A stretch of DNA of 64,000 nucleotides from Theobroma cacao (taxonomy: Eukaryota > Streptophyta > Magnoliopsida > Malvales > Malvaceae): assembly GCF_000208745.1 (NCBI RefSeq), contig NC_030851.1, positions 5,742,524 through 5,806,523 on the forward strand, read 5' to 3'. A model generated the notes under the pieces. The model saw nothing but the letters and a program-made list of their open reading frames with translations, was not told where the DNA came from and did not search any database. The first letter of the stretch is position 1; every line of letters begins with the position of its first letter. The translations under genes were made by a program, and so were the position numbers. Of this stretch, positions 13,285-26,294 are shown piece by piece.

Positions 13285-13357
13285 TTGGGACTGAACCCAT
13301 GACCTCGTTATGGTTGGTGAGACAGAATCTTCCGATCAATCATGCCATGAGTTAAGT
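13285..13357 (-). repeat. possible tRNA-derived SINE head or tRNA pseudogene
   Basis: On the minus strand, a word like a pol III A box (TGGCATGATTGATCGG) is followed about 45 bases later by a B-box-like GGGTTCAGTCCC. The B box deviates at the RA step and no clover-leaf is complete, so it is not a functional tRNA. A tRNA-derived SINE remnant is the best reading; confidence is low. Confidence 0.25.
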
Positions 13358-13692
13358 TTATAAATTTTAATTGGCTGGTTTTCCTTTATGTTTTTGTTAT
13401 AGGATTAATTTAGCTGGTTTTTGTTTTAACATAGACTTCATAAGGTTGCTAAATACTAGGTATTTCTTGGAAAGCAAACTTGGTATTAAATTATCCGTTT
13501 TGATTCAATTTTCCTGTGAGTCTGATGCCTTGCTTTCCCAAACAAATAGCTCCTAGTAGTAAGTCTTAACTCAAGCAGGGTGGGTTATTTACTACAAACT
13601 CAACTATCTGCATAGAATTTTAATGTACTAAGCATGTAAATATCCTCCTGCAACTAAATTTTTATTATATTAGCCTCAGAAGCTAAAAGCTC

Positions 13693-13740
13693 ACACCTTT
13701 TCAGCCTTTTGGCTAACATCAAGTAGACTTAACAGTGAAA
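13693..13740 (+). pseudogene. U2 snRNA-like 5' fragment (degenerate)
   Basis: The stretch closely follows the 5' end of U2 snRNA, including 'gccttttggctaacatcaag', the branch-site-neighbouring part of U2. It diverges after about 35 bases. No plant snRNA upstream sequence element or suitably spaced TATA box is seen before it. It is therefore read as a truncated retro- or duplication-derived pseudogene, not an active RNA gene. Confidence 0.5.
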
Positions 13741-16700
13741 CCAACGAAACCTGGAAGTCTCCTTGCAGAAGAGCTAAGCTATCAACTTCACCCGATAAGA
13801 TGCAGATTAACAAAGTTCTGTTTTTCTGATATGCAATGAGAGATGAGCTTAAGTTGTCATAGTTAGATAGGAGTTAACAAGCATTAGAAGTGAGTGCATC
13901 CAAAAGCAAAAGTATCTGCAATAATCTATTCCACCAACCTCCTTGACTAAATTTCTTCTTCTTCAAGTTATTTTCTGTACCTTCTTTGTACCCTTCTCTT
14001 GGAATGTCAATCAATTCTCTCGATCATAGATTTCAAATTCTGGAAGCCTCCTCGAAGACCCATCTACCATGAAATTACTCCATTTTTAACTTGTAAATAT
14101 GAATCTAATGTTAAACTACAGCCACAAATATTCACTAAGGTTGGAACGTTAATCACAAGAATGGATTATACATATCAATGGTTCAAAGAATTCACCTGGA
14201 CTTTGCACTTTGTTATTGTGGGATGTAGATCTTTCTGGTCAAATTATGCTATTGCTAGATGTTCAGTAAATCCTGCACTGATTCAGACCAAAGCTTTGTC
14301 TTTAATGCTGTCAGTCAAACCAGAATGCTGAGGAAAGGGGCAAAAAATTCTATAAGTCGGGTGCCCATATTGATTTGGAAGACCAAATTTCTAGTTTCAT
14401 TTCCAAATGCACATGCTGATTGTTGGGGAGGGTACTTTAAACTTGTTTGAAAACTTATTTATGTTTGCAGTGTTGTTTGCGGTGTTCTCCTTACAGATGT
14501 GGTCCAGTTTGAGGGTTAGAAAACGGATGACAAGCACATGTTGGAAACTTGTAGGTAACCAATCACAATACTCAGCTGAAATGGGAAGTTATATGAGTCC
14601 CTGAAAACCTTTATCATAAAATGTTGTTGTTCCTTTTGAATCTTGGATCCTAAGGAAATGCAACCAAACTATACGTCAAAAATAAATAGAAGCATGCTTT
14701 TGCGCATGCGAAATCAGCAATTAAAATAGTCACAATTTTTGCTGGAAGGAAGAAAAGAAGAAGAGGAAGGAAGGAAAAGGGAGGGAGGGGAGGGTTTGTT
14801 TAGCAGATAGTCGCACACTTTTAAATGTGAGGTAGAAGTGGAAAGGAGAAGCAATGTTGGAAAGCTATGGGGTACAGACAAAATCATTCTCTTAAGTTTA
14901 TAATCACTTGGAAAGTGGGCTAACTGATACCCCAATTAAACAAACATCACTTAGTGGGTGTCTTCCTTTTAAACCAATTATTCCATGGAGTGTGTCTTAA
15001 GTCACATGGCTGCAAAGTTTCAACTAGCATCATTTCATAATTCATGGTATAGACACAGCTTAACTACAGGGTTTTTTGTATTAATTATGTCTTTCTAATG
15101 TTAAAACAACAATTTGCTGATGAAATCCCAGGGTAAGTCAGCTTGTATGTGGGCTCTTAGCATATTCTTAATTGTTGGTTAATTAGTTTAATCATTAATT
15201 AATTAGGTCTAGCCATGTATACTACCTCACTTATGCCTTGCTTGTCCTTTTTCTCTCTAGTTGCACCCTCCCTTTCTTGTTCTTCCATCTGTTAAAGTTG
15301 GAAACTTTAACATGTAAAAGTGCATGAACTGCTAAGTCCAAATAAAAACAACCAAAAAGCTAGCTAAGGCTGGGGTGCTGTGATTTTCAGATTTGGTGTT
15401 TCTTCTTCTAACTCCTAATGCTATGGTTTTCACTTTTCAAAGTGAATGTTTTCACTCTTAACTACTAGTCCTTTTTGGAGTTTACCCTCTATATTATCAT
15501 CTATATTGCAAAGAATGACATAATTTATCTGATAACTAACTTCCATCTGGGATTACTAAGAAAAAACACTTGGTTGCTGGATTTGCTTACAACAAATTCA
15601 TGGGAAATTCAATATTTTTGTACCATTGACCTGAAACAGGAAAAAGAATATAGATTTCTTACTATTGTTTTAAATGAAGTAGTTACACGACACTTTGTTT
15701 AATCTGCAGAATCAAAGGGAGAAAAGTAATAGAAAAAGTTATGTACAGAAGTAGAACAAACACAAAGAGGGCATTGATGTAGCCCTTGCAACCAAATGCA
15801 GCTCCCAAAGGGAGAAAATTATACATGATTGCAACAACATTTTTTGGTTATTTAGACACATGAATCATAGCACACTTTACTATAAAATTGTAAAAAAAAA
15901 AAAAAAAGGACTTTCCATTAGAAGAAAAACTGCAGGGAGGGGATCTTATAATCATATTGCTTTGGGTCATTTTCGTATGATTACAAGTGTACAATGATCA
16001 GATATACGACCCACCACCTCTCCATCACTTCTTATAGTTGACTATCATTGTTTTCACTTTCTTAGCAAGGTTTACATTTGCAACCAGTCAACTGAATTTT
16101 GGCTTCGAAGAGATCTCTCTACCTTTTTCAATATAAATTTTCCTAAGATTTTTTTATATTCATTTTTTTAGTTAATTTACCAGCTAATTAAAGAGCTGAG
16201 AATGCAAGGGTAGCTGCTGAATTGGCCTAGGCTGAAGACAAAAGGAAAAGTTAATATATGAGAAACTTTCAAGAAAGGGGGAGGAGAAAAATAAGGGAGA
16301 AAATGCGTTGAAAGCAAGGGATATAGAGATTGAGAGAGAGAGAGAGAGATTAAAAGAGACATTGCATCTTATATTAAACTAATTAACAAATTGGTTAATA
16401 GCTTTGCTTGCAATAATCACAAGGCATTCTTTTTTGTCTCTATTTTTTTTTTAATTTTAAAGCTTGTTGCATTTATCATTTGATACCATCAACCTCTGTG
16501 CTGCTTGAAAGCTGTTTTCATGGGGGTTAGCTCAGCTCATTCACGTCTCTCCTCAAGCCTAAGGTACTACTCTCTCCCTGGAATGTTAATAACCTTGCTA
16601 ATTACAAATTTTAAGTAGATGTTGCTATTTGTTGTCCAGAGGATGCTTACCCTACAATCTGGAAGTCAATCTAATCTCTAATCACATCCTTTTAAAGCAT

Positions 16701-16848
16701 GGGAAAGCTTCATGCCTTTGCTAATGATTAGTTTTGGTTTTAATCAAAGTTAATAAAGTGATGTAGATCTGGAGTTGTGATTAGTGGAAGGTCTTCATCG
16801 TAGCTATAAAGTTTTTACTCAATGAACGAAAAGACAAACAACTTTACA

Positions 16849-16875
16849 AATATATATATATATATATATATATAT
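16849..16875. repeat. (AT)n microsatellite
   Basis: Uninterrupted alternating AT/TA run of about 27 bases. Confidence 0.9.
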
Positions 16876-18794
16876 TGCTACCTATTTTTCTACATTCTTC
16901 ATAGTCTTCACATTTTCACATTGATTGTTTTGATATTGATATACAATCCTGATGTATGCTTGTAATTAAAGTAGGAAATTTTTTAATGTCATTGAAAAGT
17001 ACTCAATTTCTCGTATTAAAAAAAAATTCTAATTACGAAAAGTCATATAACATAAAAATTTTTTCTTTGACTCAATTCTTGTTATAAGATACAAGTTATT
17101 TGTTTAAAGTATAATATTTAAAAAAGTTTTTTAATAATTTTAAAAAAATTAAAAATATTTTTATTTTTGATTACGTTTAGTCAATTTTTTACATTTTTAT
17201 TTTGAATTGATAAATTTTTGTAATTAATAATTGATTAACTGTTATCAGTTAAAATGTTACTTGTTATTTATATCAAGAAAAATTTATGTGACATGCTGAT
17301 AATATGATATAATAGCACGATCATGTGATCATCATGTCATCACTATGTAAATATAAAAGTATAAAAATTTGATTAAAAATGATAAAAAAATAAAAAAAAA
17401 ATTAATTTTTTTTAAATAATTTAGAATTTTTTGAGAAATATTGTATCTTTATTTAATTTTTCTTTTATCATATTCTTTTTTTTCTTAACTCTTTTATGTT
17501 ATACTAATAAGTACCAATGATTATTTCAATAAAAAAAAGTATGAATAATATAAATTTATTTTGTCTTAATTGATGTCACTTCCCCTTTAATAGTTTAAAC
17601 ATAATCCTTTAAGATAAAAACTAGTTGAATCAGACTGTCGGTTCTTTAAGACAAAATTCAAGCATATAGAGTCCAAAACATTGATCCTTCCATTATTTCA
17701 AACCCATTTTTTTAAATAAAATATTAATTTTGTTTTTTGATTATTTCTTTTTTGGGGATAAAATGTTACAATTTGATTTCAACAGGAATAGCAATAAAGC
17801 AGATATGTGGATCTCTACTTTTCAAATTATGTTCATTAATGCATACACACCAAAATTAAGGCTACAGATAAACCACCCCAAAGTTAATTTGCAAGTTTAA
17901 CCATAGGACCAGAAAAAATAGGATCAAATTTATACAAAAATGAAATGTAAATAAACAAATTATTTACCAATGTAAAACAGTAACAATTGATTTATCCATT
18001 TATTTTTTGTGGGTACTTGTAAATCAATTTGGTAAGTGTTCCTTTGGCGCACTTGATCTACCATATCCACACGATTTAATTTCCACAGTTAACCTAAAAT
18101 AGATATGGAAAATGATTTTTGAGTAAGGCATAGAACATGGGAAATTAACTAAAAAGAAGAGCAGGCTTAGTAGTTGTTAGTACTAATAATTAATACCATC
18201 TGTTCTGGCCAAAAAAGGAAGAAGCAAGTTTGGAAGAAGCTTAATCAGTAGTTAATTAAGCTTATAAACTGAAAACAAGTTAGTATAGAATAATTAATGC
18301 AATTATTATTTCTCAATGGATTTCTAAATCATTTATACCATAATGTTCCACTTATATATGACACGTAAAGAAGTTAAAAAAGAAGAAGATTAAACTAGAG
18401 TTTAAGTCTAAAGGATTGTGGTGTAATTAATTCATTAAAACTCAAAAAATGGTTAATTAATTAACCTGACGTCTTCCCAAAGATTCACAAAACCCAAACC
18501 CGAAAGCCCAGCTGAAACTCTCTCTCTCTCTGTTCTCCCAAATCTCACCTTACCTACTCTTTTTCTTTCGTCTCTCTCTCTCTCTCTCTCTCAAAACCCA
18601 GAAAAGCTGTGTGTTCACTGCTCTTGAAGTGAAATGCAGAATCGTTCAGAAACCCTTTTTGGGTTCTCCTCCATTCTCCTCAAAATCACCTAAAATCTTG
18701 TTGCTTTCCAGGTTCTCAGCCATGAAAAAGAAGACCCATCACTAATTCTTTCAAGGCAATGTAGAATAGAAACAAGATTCCTTTGCAGTCTCAG

Positions 18795-21700
18795 ATGATG
18801 GTGGCTGCATTTTCTCATCCACCAACTCCTTCAGAGCCCCCTGTGCAAGAACCACGGCAAGAAACAAATACCCATCAAGAAGAAAATCCAACAACAACAA
18901 CAACTAAAAGGCCTCCTCTTAAAGACAATGGCTCCACTGTTACAAGAAAACCCAGAGGTAGACAAGTTTCTTCCAGGTATATGTCTCCTTCTCCTTCTTC
19001 TTCTTCGTCAGCAGCAGCAACAACAACGGCAGCGAAAACAACGACAAGATTTCCTTCACCTCTTATTTCTCGTTCGACAAATACGACGGCAACGGGGAAC
19101 AAAACGACCGCGAGATTTCCTTCTCCGCTTATTTCTCGTTCAACAAATGCTAGTTCTACTTCGACACCGGCTTCAACAATGCTGCCTTCGCTTCCTAAAC
19201 GGTCTCAATCTGTGGACCGGAGGCGGCCCGGGAGTCAAGTTTCACAAGGAAACAATATTAATGCTACGGAATTATCAGCTGCTACCAAGATGTTGATTAC
19301 TTCAACGAGAAGTTTATCCGTTTCGTTTCAAGGTGAGGCCTTTTCGCTTCCGATTAGTAAGACAAAGGCTCAAGTGGGTTCTGCTATGACTAGGAAAGCA
19401 ACTCCTGAAAGGCGTAGAGCTACTCCTGTGAGAGATCATGGGGAGAACTCGAAGCCGGTGGATCAGCACCGCTGGCCCGGGAGAACCCGGCAAGGGAATT
19501 CGGGTTCGAATCCGTTGTCTAGGAGTTTGGATTATAGTAGTGAAAGGAAGATGTTTGGATCTGGCGCAATTGTGGCTAAGTCATTGCAACAATCAATGAT
19601 GCTTGATGAGAGTAGTAGGAGGGTTTCTTTTGATGGTAGTAGTAGGTTGAGTTTGGATTTGGGAAGTTCTGCTGAGTTGTTAAAAGAAGCTACTAAGCAA
19701 AATTCAGATGCCAATTCTATAAATGAGGCTTCTTGTGTGTCTTGTGATCTTACTGCATCTGATACAGATAGTGTGTCTTCTGGGAGCACCAATTCTGGAA
19801 TGCAGGAATGTGGAGGAAGTGGGATTTTGAAAGGGAGGAGTGGACCACGTAATATTGTTGTGTCTGCACGGTTTTGGCAGGAAACTAATAGCCGGTTAAG
19901 GCGGTTACAGGATCCTGGGTCACCTTTGTCTACAAGCCCTGGGTCTAGAATTGGTGCTTCAGCTAAGTTCAGTCAATCAAAAAGGTTTTCTAGTGATGGT
20001 GTGGTGTCTTCTCCACGGACAATGGCTTCTCCTATTAGGGGAGGTACAAGGCCTGCTTCTCCTAGTAAGCTTTGGACATCTGCAACTTCATCTCCATTGA
20101 GGGGGCTAAGTCCTGCTCGGGTGAGAAATGCAGTTGGTGGTCAGATGATGGGTAATTCTGTTAATACCCCTTCAATTCTTAGCTTTTCTGTTGATATTAG
20201 GAGAGGAAAGATGGGGGAGGATAGGATTGTTGATGCACACATGTTGAGGCTTCTTTATAACCGTTACTTGCAATGGAGATTTGCAAACGCTAGGGCAGAT
20301 GCTACTTTCATGTTGCAGAAACTGAGTGCAGAGGTATGGTTACCCCCCCTGTCCGTCTCATTGTTCTCAGTAGGTTCAATGATCATATCTGCTTGATTTT
20401 CGTTTTGTGATATTTGGTGAATGCTTCAATTAACTTCATAGTAATAGTTGTCAAACAAGCTGAACCCAACTAGTTTATGATAAAAATCACCTACAATGCA
20501 AGTGGCAGCTTACTTCTTGCATGATGGAATCCTGTTAGACAGCATCATGTAGTCTTGTCAAATTGTTATTCAATATGGCATTTCATAATTGGTTTAGGTC
20601 CTATATTGTTGAATTTAAGTACTGAAGGTTGTATTTCATTAAGTTCATTAGGATCCTGGCCACCTGGAATGACCCATTTATCCTAAGAATTTGTATAATT
20701 GTCCTTTTGATAATTGCTAAGAGATTCGTTTTAGAGATGGAAGGATCTTAAGGCAATATATTGTCAGGTTTTTGAATGGTAAAATCGTTGGTGTGATTGA
20801 TGATTAGCTAGTTGGCTAATTGCTAGAGATAAGGGCTAGTACTCTAGGCAGCTTTGTCATAGTACTTATTAACTCAGGATGATGCAATATTATTGAGAAA
20901 GACATAATGAATGTTATTGAGCATCCTCTTTTCCCCTCTGCTATTCTATTGCTATTGTAATTGGTGGTACTTTAATTGCTTAAGCATCCTTGAGTAGAAT
21001 TATGAGTTCTCATTATAAAAGTGAGGCTGAAGGTGGAGACCCTTTATCACATTGTTTAAGATAGGCTTGCACTCTGGACAGTCGCAATTTATCAACAATG
21101 GATGCTGCATAGTCAGCGGTTGTATCCCAATGAATGGTTTTTTGTTAGCCTTAGTGTCATCATACCACTATTCCTAAGGCCGTTGTTTGTTTTCAACTTA
21201 ATGTAGGTAAAGAAAGGCTAATGATCTGAAAAAATTAAAGTCCCATTCCGATGAATTTGATCTGCGATGTCGAAGTAGATGAATTATGGCTAATCTTCTG
21301 CATCTTTCTTGTCATAACTATGAATTTATAAGAGCTTTTCATTCTCTTCTTTTTACTATTTTAAATTTGCGTAATGGAAGGTTTAGTGGACTTGTGGAGA
21401 TTAGAGATAAGCTTGGTGTTGAATTACCTATACAGTAAGTTGGGTTAACATCAGGGGCTGTCATAAACTGGCCAGTGATGCTCTTATTCTGATGTTTATT
21501 ATACTTTTCTTCTGTTGATTACAGGCGAGAAGTGAATGATGCTGACTGTTATCATAGGTAGCATTAGAAAGATTGCTATGGTTCTAATATTCTTTAGGAT
21601 GTAAGCACTCTCTAATAATGACAATCAATGTGTGAGCCAGCCATTCTGTCATATTTTTACAGTTACATCACTTAATGGTGTTGAGGAAAGTTGGGGTACA

Positions 21701-24700
21701 AGGTTTGCTATGTAATAAATAGGAATAGTTAAGTTTTCTTTTATCAGTGTTTGACATAAGTTAAAGAGGAAAAGAGGACTAGGTTAAGAGAATATTGTGA
21801 GTTGAGGTTTCACATGATGGTCCCTGATAAGGCTGGTATGTTCATGTCTAATGTTCCTTCTTTTGTACCAGAAAAATCTGTGGAATGCATGGGTAACAAC
21901 ATCAGAACTGCGGCATTCTGTGACCCTTAAAAGAATCAAGTTGCTATTGCTGAGGCAAAAACTGAAATTGACTTCCATCCTGAAGGGACAAGTAAGATTC
22001 CAAACTTCACTTTTCTAAAATATTGAATTGAATCCTGCTAGACCCTTTCATTAAAGAACTGCTTTAGCTTTCTGATTATATTCCTACCTTCTTCATATTT
22101 ATAATATGTTTGCCCTTAGAAGTAAATGAAATTCAAAACCAAAATGCATAGACAAACTATCACATGGCTCTTGGCAGGGCTCCAAACCAGCCTCTGCATT
22201 TAGTCAGTTGTCATTCAAGTTAATCCTGCCTGAGTTTTCTGATTCTTCACCTTAGAAACCCCAAAAGTTGTAATACTTATGTGCTCATTACCATTCATCT
22301 TCTACGCTTATTGCTCCAGCAAGAGTTTCTGAGCTCAATGATGGAGTGATGTTAATGTGATTCAATACATTCCATTATGTTGATTGTTGAGCTTCATGTG
22401 ATGCTATGCTTTGCCTATTTCCACCTCTTCAGGCCTAAGTTACATTTCTGACACTCACTGCTTATACGCAGTCACATGAACTGGAGTTATTCAGCCAGTT
22501 ATTCAAATCCCGAGAAAGGAGGAAAAGGAGGGGGGGGGGGGGGGGGGTGGAGAGCATTGCATTGTTGCACTATGGAACATTTTATAGCAATGGTCTTAAA
22601 GGCTTCTAGAAAATTTAGTGATACATCTTCATACATGCCAGGACCAATGTTTTTGTTGAATTTTGAGCATGGGCATCTATAGAAGCAGCCATACTCGTGC
22701 TGGACATGAGATGTCTGAAAATGCTTAGACACTCTGACACTAAAAAAGATTGGTTTCTGTAAGGATATGCTAGGGGATATGGAAAGGACATCATTACAAG
22801 ATCTGTGACTGGTAAAATGACCACAAAAGCATCATAGGTGAAAAGAGGTAAGGGGTAGATTTGAGAGACTAGGAAAGAAGAAAAGATAGATCTGATCTGG
22901 AATAAATATTTTCATGAGAAAAAAAAAAAAAGGGAGCAGAGATGCGAAAAGAGAGATAGACCAGTAATGGCCAGTCAGAGAGAGAGGAGGGGGGGAGACT
23001 ACAAGAATGTGTATGATAGAGAGAAGGGTTTTGAATCCGATCTGGTTGGTCCATATCATTCCCATAGCCCATGTCTGTATCCATGCTTTCATAGTCCGAA
23101 ACAAAGCATGTGCTGAGTTTCAGTTGAGTTCCATATAGATTAAAAGTAAAGAAAAGCAACATTATTAGGAATAGTTTTGATGAGAAGGAACTTATCAAAT
23201 AGAGACTTGGTTAATTATAATGAGGTTCTTTAAAGTTTTCAATGATGGTCTTAAGGAGTTGTGGCATTTATACATTGCCTTGGTGCTTTACTAATCCCCT
23301 TAGAAACCTACTTAGAAGCAGTTACCATTTACTTACATCATGAGTAGGTGCTGAATATTGGTCGTAATCAAAACACTAAAAATGGAAAAAAGTAAACTAG
23401 ATTTAGTTATGGGTAAAATACACTAAGACCCCCAACTTTTGACCATAATTATACGTGGGTCTATTAGTTTTCAAAATGGATTGTCCGTTCCAAAAAAATA
23501 TTTTCGCTGGACACATAAGTCCTGCCGTTAGTTAACCGTCAATGCCTTTGTTAGTTTGATGACATGACAATTTTACCCTTCATTAATTTTAAAAATTACT
23601 ATTATATACACTATAATTTTCATTTTAAAATTTTTTTTCTCTCTTTTGAAAAAAAAAAATTCTCTAAGTGTCAGCTTGGCGGCGCTCCCCTGGGGAGCAC
23701 CAAGGGAGCACAATATGGCTGGATCTGGTGCTCCCCAGCCAGATCTGGCCACAGGGTAGCCAGCTGGTGAGAAGTAAGGTAGAGAGAATATTTTTTTTTG
23801 GGAAAAAGGGTGGATGAGGAAGCGTATTTTAGACATTTCACAGTTATCTGTTATTGCCATTTACACATTTGGGGTGGATTGTTTATTTCGAAACTAATGG
23901 AGCAGCGTGGAATTATGGTTAAAACTTAGGGGTGTTAGTGTATTTTACCCTTTAATTATTCTTGTCTGCAGTAGTGAATGTTACAGTGATTTATTGATGT
24001 CTGATTTTTGTTCACCTTCTGGAGTGAGAGGAAGACAAAACGAAAATAAGCAAATAAGAAATCTTGGAAAGTCAAGAAGAGAAACTTTTGTATTATATAT
24101 ATTTCAATCCCAGCAGGAAAAATGCTGTTCATGACTTGATGTTTGACTCTTCCTCTGTTCATCTTGTTACCCTTTCTCTACTTCTTATTGCATACTTGTT
24201 AGAACAGCTCTCGTCCTTTCCATTCTCAGTTACAAGATGCTGGTTTTTATAGCATGAAATTTCTCTTCATCATGACTAAATTTTGTTATAATTGTGAGTG
24301 TAGATAGCTTATTTAGAAGAATGGGCCCTCCTTGACCGAGATCACTCTAGTTCTTTGCTCGGAGCAACTGAATCTTTAAAGGCCAGTACTCTTCGTCTTC
24401 CAATAGTTGGAAAAGCAACTGTAAGTTTCTTCCTTTTTCTTTTTCCCCTGCTTTTCAATGTACAATATATTAATGATTCGGCTTATTATTATCAGTGTGG
24501 TTTAAAATGTTGCTCTTGTTTATCTTCCCCTTTTCTGTTTTCTCTCATAATAGGCGGATATACAAAATCTGAAGGATGCTGTCAGTTCAGCAGTTGATGT
24601 GATGCAGGCAATGGCATCCTCAATATGCTCACTATCATTGAAGGTAAAATTTGTTAATTCAATCTTGTAGACATTAGTGATAAAACAAAAATCATTAACT

Positions 24701-26294
24701 TCTTCCCTGTGGTAATTATTTGTATATCTGCTACTTTAGTGAAGTTTATAAATAAATGCCACAAACACAAGAAAGTTCTTAAGTTGTGTTCTTGCTGTTG
24801 TGTATCAATAAGAGCAACAGAAATAACAAACTTAGACTTTGCTATTCTGATGCTTTTGCTATTTGCTTTTTGCCTCTTTTTTTGGCAAAAAACGAACAGA
24901 AAGCAAAGGGCAAAAAGTAAAAATGAATAGAAAACAAATAACAAATAGCTAAAGCATCAATCAAACAGAGCTTTAGAAATTACTCTGTTATGACATATTT
25001 CACGTTTTGCTTGTTTTCTTTAATACGTATATTTGCTTGATTGAGCCAGTTGCAAAGGCTTGATCAAAGCTCTGTAACAAGCTCTTCATTTGGGTTTTGG
25101 CATTAGGTAAAAGAAAACTGATAATGGGTGTTGAATATGGAAAGTGCATTTAAAAGTTAAAAAATTCTTGTAATTAAGATCTTATGGTTTGGTGGGCTAT
25201 ATCTGACCATAATCTGCTTTCTGACACAGGAACTGCATTAACACACTACTTACATTTTGTACTTTTGCATTTTCCTTTTTGATTGTTTGTTGACTTTGAT
25301 TTAATGCCTAGGCTAGTAATGTAAATTGTAGATGGATAAGAGTGTGCTCCGAAATGAATGAATAAAGCACTCAACCACAAATGAGAGTCTTGAGGCTAGA
25401 TAGGCAGTGACACCATCTATAAGTTGGCCTTAAAAACAGGGATGCAATACTCCATTTTGGTGGGCTTTCTATTATGGGAAAAGAGAACTGTTTATTTAAA
25501 TGCAGTGCCCAAAAGTAGAGAAAGTTAATTGACAAATCCCTTCCAGCTGATCGGATTCTCTCAAACAATCAGATCAGACATTTTTGTTGACAGGAACTGT
25601 TATTGCTGGTCCAGAGATATTTACTAATGTTCCCATTAAAAAACAGATATCTATTCATTCTTCAGACTTTCCAGCATTCTTCTCCTTCATCCCTGAACTG
25701 AGGCACCAAATGCACGCTGGTTTTTTGCCTGTGGCTCATCTTGTTTTGCAGCCGCTGAGGTCATTTTCTAAGTTTGTAATATTAGTGTTACACCTTGATG
25801 GAACATGTACAACGTAATGCTGTTGAAATATACCTGGACAAGAAAGGGGAAAAAAATTCTAATGAAGCCTGCACACCTGAAACAAGGGGTGAAAGAAGAT
25901 AGGAGAAAGAAGGAAATCTTATAGTTTGGTGGAGCTTGTTTATTTAGGTTTAACCTGAACTTGCACTTTAAAGGGGCAAATCTGCCTAAATGATCTGAAA
26001 TCATTTGTCCTTTGCAGGTGGAGGAAATGAATTCTTTAGTGGCTGAGCTTGTGAGTGTGACAGCAAAGGAAAGGATTTTGCTCGAACAATGTAAAGATTT
26101 TTTGTCCACATTAGCAGCCATTCAGGTAAATATGGCATTTTGTTGTAGTATTTTCCAAGATATTTTCTGCTTCATCTGCTTATGCGGTTCATTTTAAAAA
26201 ATGTTGACAATAGGTTAAGGACTGTAGCTTGAGGACACACATAATACAACTAAATCGTGTACCCACTACCAGCAGCCTGACAACACATGTGTAG
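18795..26294 (+). CDS. QWRF2: QWRF motif-containing protein, QWRF2/SCO3 type
   Basis: Plant-specific QWRF (DUF566) protein related to SNOWY COTYLEDON 3, ENDOSPERM DEFECTIVE 1 and AUGMIN subunit 8, which bind microtubules. Six exons, 18795-20333, 21872-21991, 24304-24420, 24554-24643, 26018-26125 and 26214-26294, give 684 aa in frame. The N-terminal ~470 residues are basic, Ser/Thr/Pro-rich and disordered, with SP repeats and an internal duplication around [12 protein letters not shown]. The QWRF motif ([10 protein letters not shown]) is at residues 493-496, followed by a predicted helical C-terminal domain ([53 protein letters not shown]). The start MMVAAF has two adjacent ATGs (18795, 18798); the related QWRF1/2 proteins begin MVAA. 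A MITE sits in intron 2. Assignment to the QWRF1/2 branch is from the N-terminus and neighbouring genes. Confidence 0.92.
22530..22547 (+). repeat. poly-G tract in QWRF intron 2
   Basis: An uninterrupted run of about 18 G lies inside intron 2. Such a tract may fold as a G-quadruplex on the sense transcript, and its length may be inexact because of sequencing slippage. Confidence 0.8.
23402..23959. mobile_element. Mutator-type MITE in QWRF intron 2
   Basis: The element spans 23411-23950 (540 bp). Its ends are imperfect terminal inverted repeats of about 45 bases, both starting GGGTAAAATACACTAA. The flanking 9-bp direct repeats are TTTAGTTAT (23402-23410) and TTTAATTAT (23951-23959), with one mismatch. 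A 9-bp target duplication with long inverted termini is the signature of Mutator-like elements. No transposase is encoded. The core holds a GC-rich segment (about 23680-23765) with several overlapping inverted repeats around 'ggtgctcccc'. Confidence 0.8.

Larger units (their letters stand above)
11843..18794. other. 7-kb gene-poor spacer with repeats and RNA-gene remnants
   Basis: After the RPS29 3' UTR there is no gene I can support. Open frames of 60-110 codons (for example near 12707-12952 and 13999-14331) match nothing I recognise and are probably chance. Present are a tRNA-like/SINE-like sequence near 13285-13357, a U2 snRNA-like fragment near 13693, a short (GA)n at 16332-16349, an (AT)n run at 16849-16875, and an AT-rich block at 17040-17540. 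The last ~300 bases are a CT-rich leader of the QWRF gene (18519-18594 holds repeated CTCTCT). Confidence 0.5.

Noticed and set aside
13999..14331. 110-codon open frame
   Set aside because: No family motif, no convincing splice or start context, and composition like the surroundings. Treated as chance.
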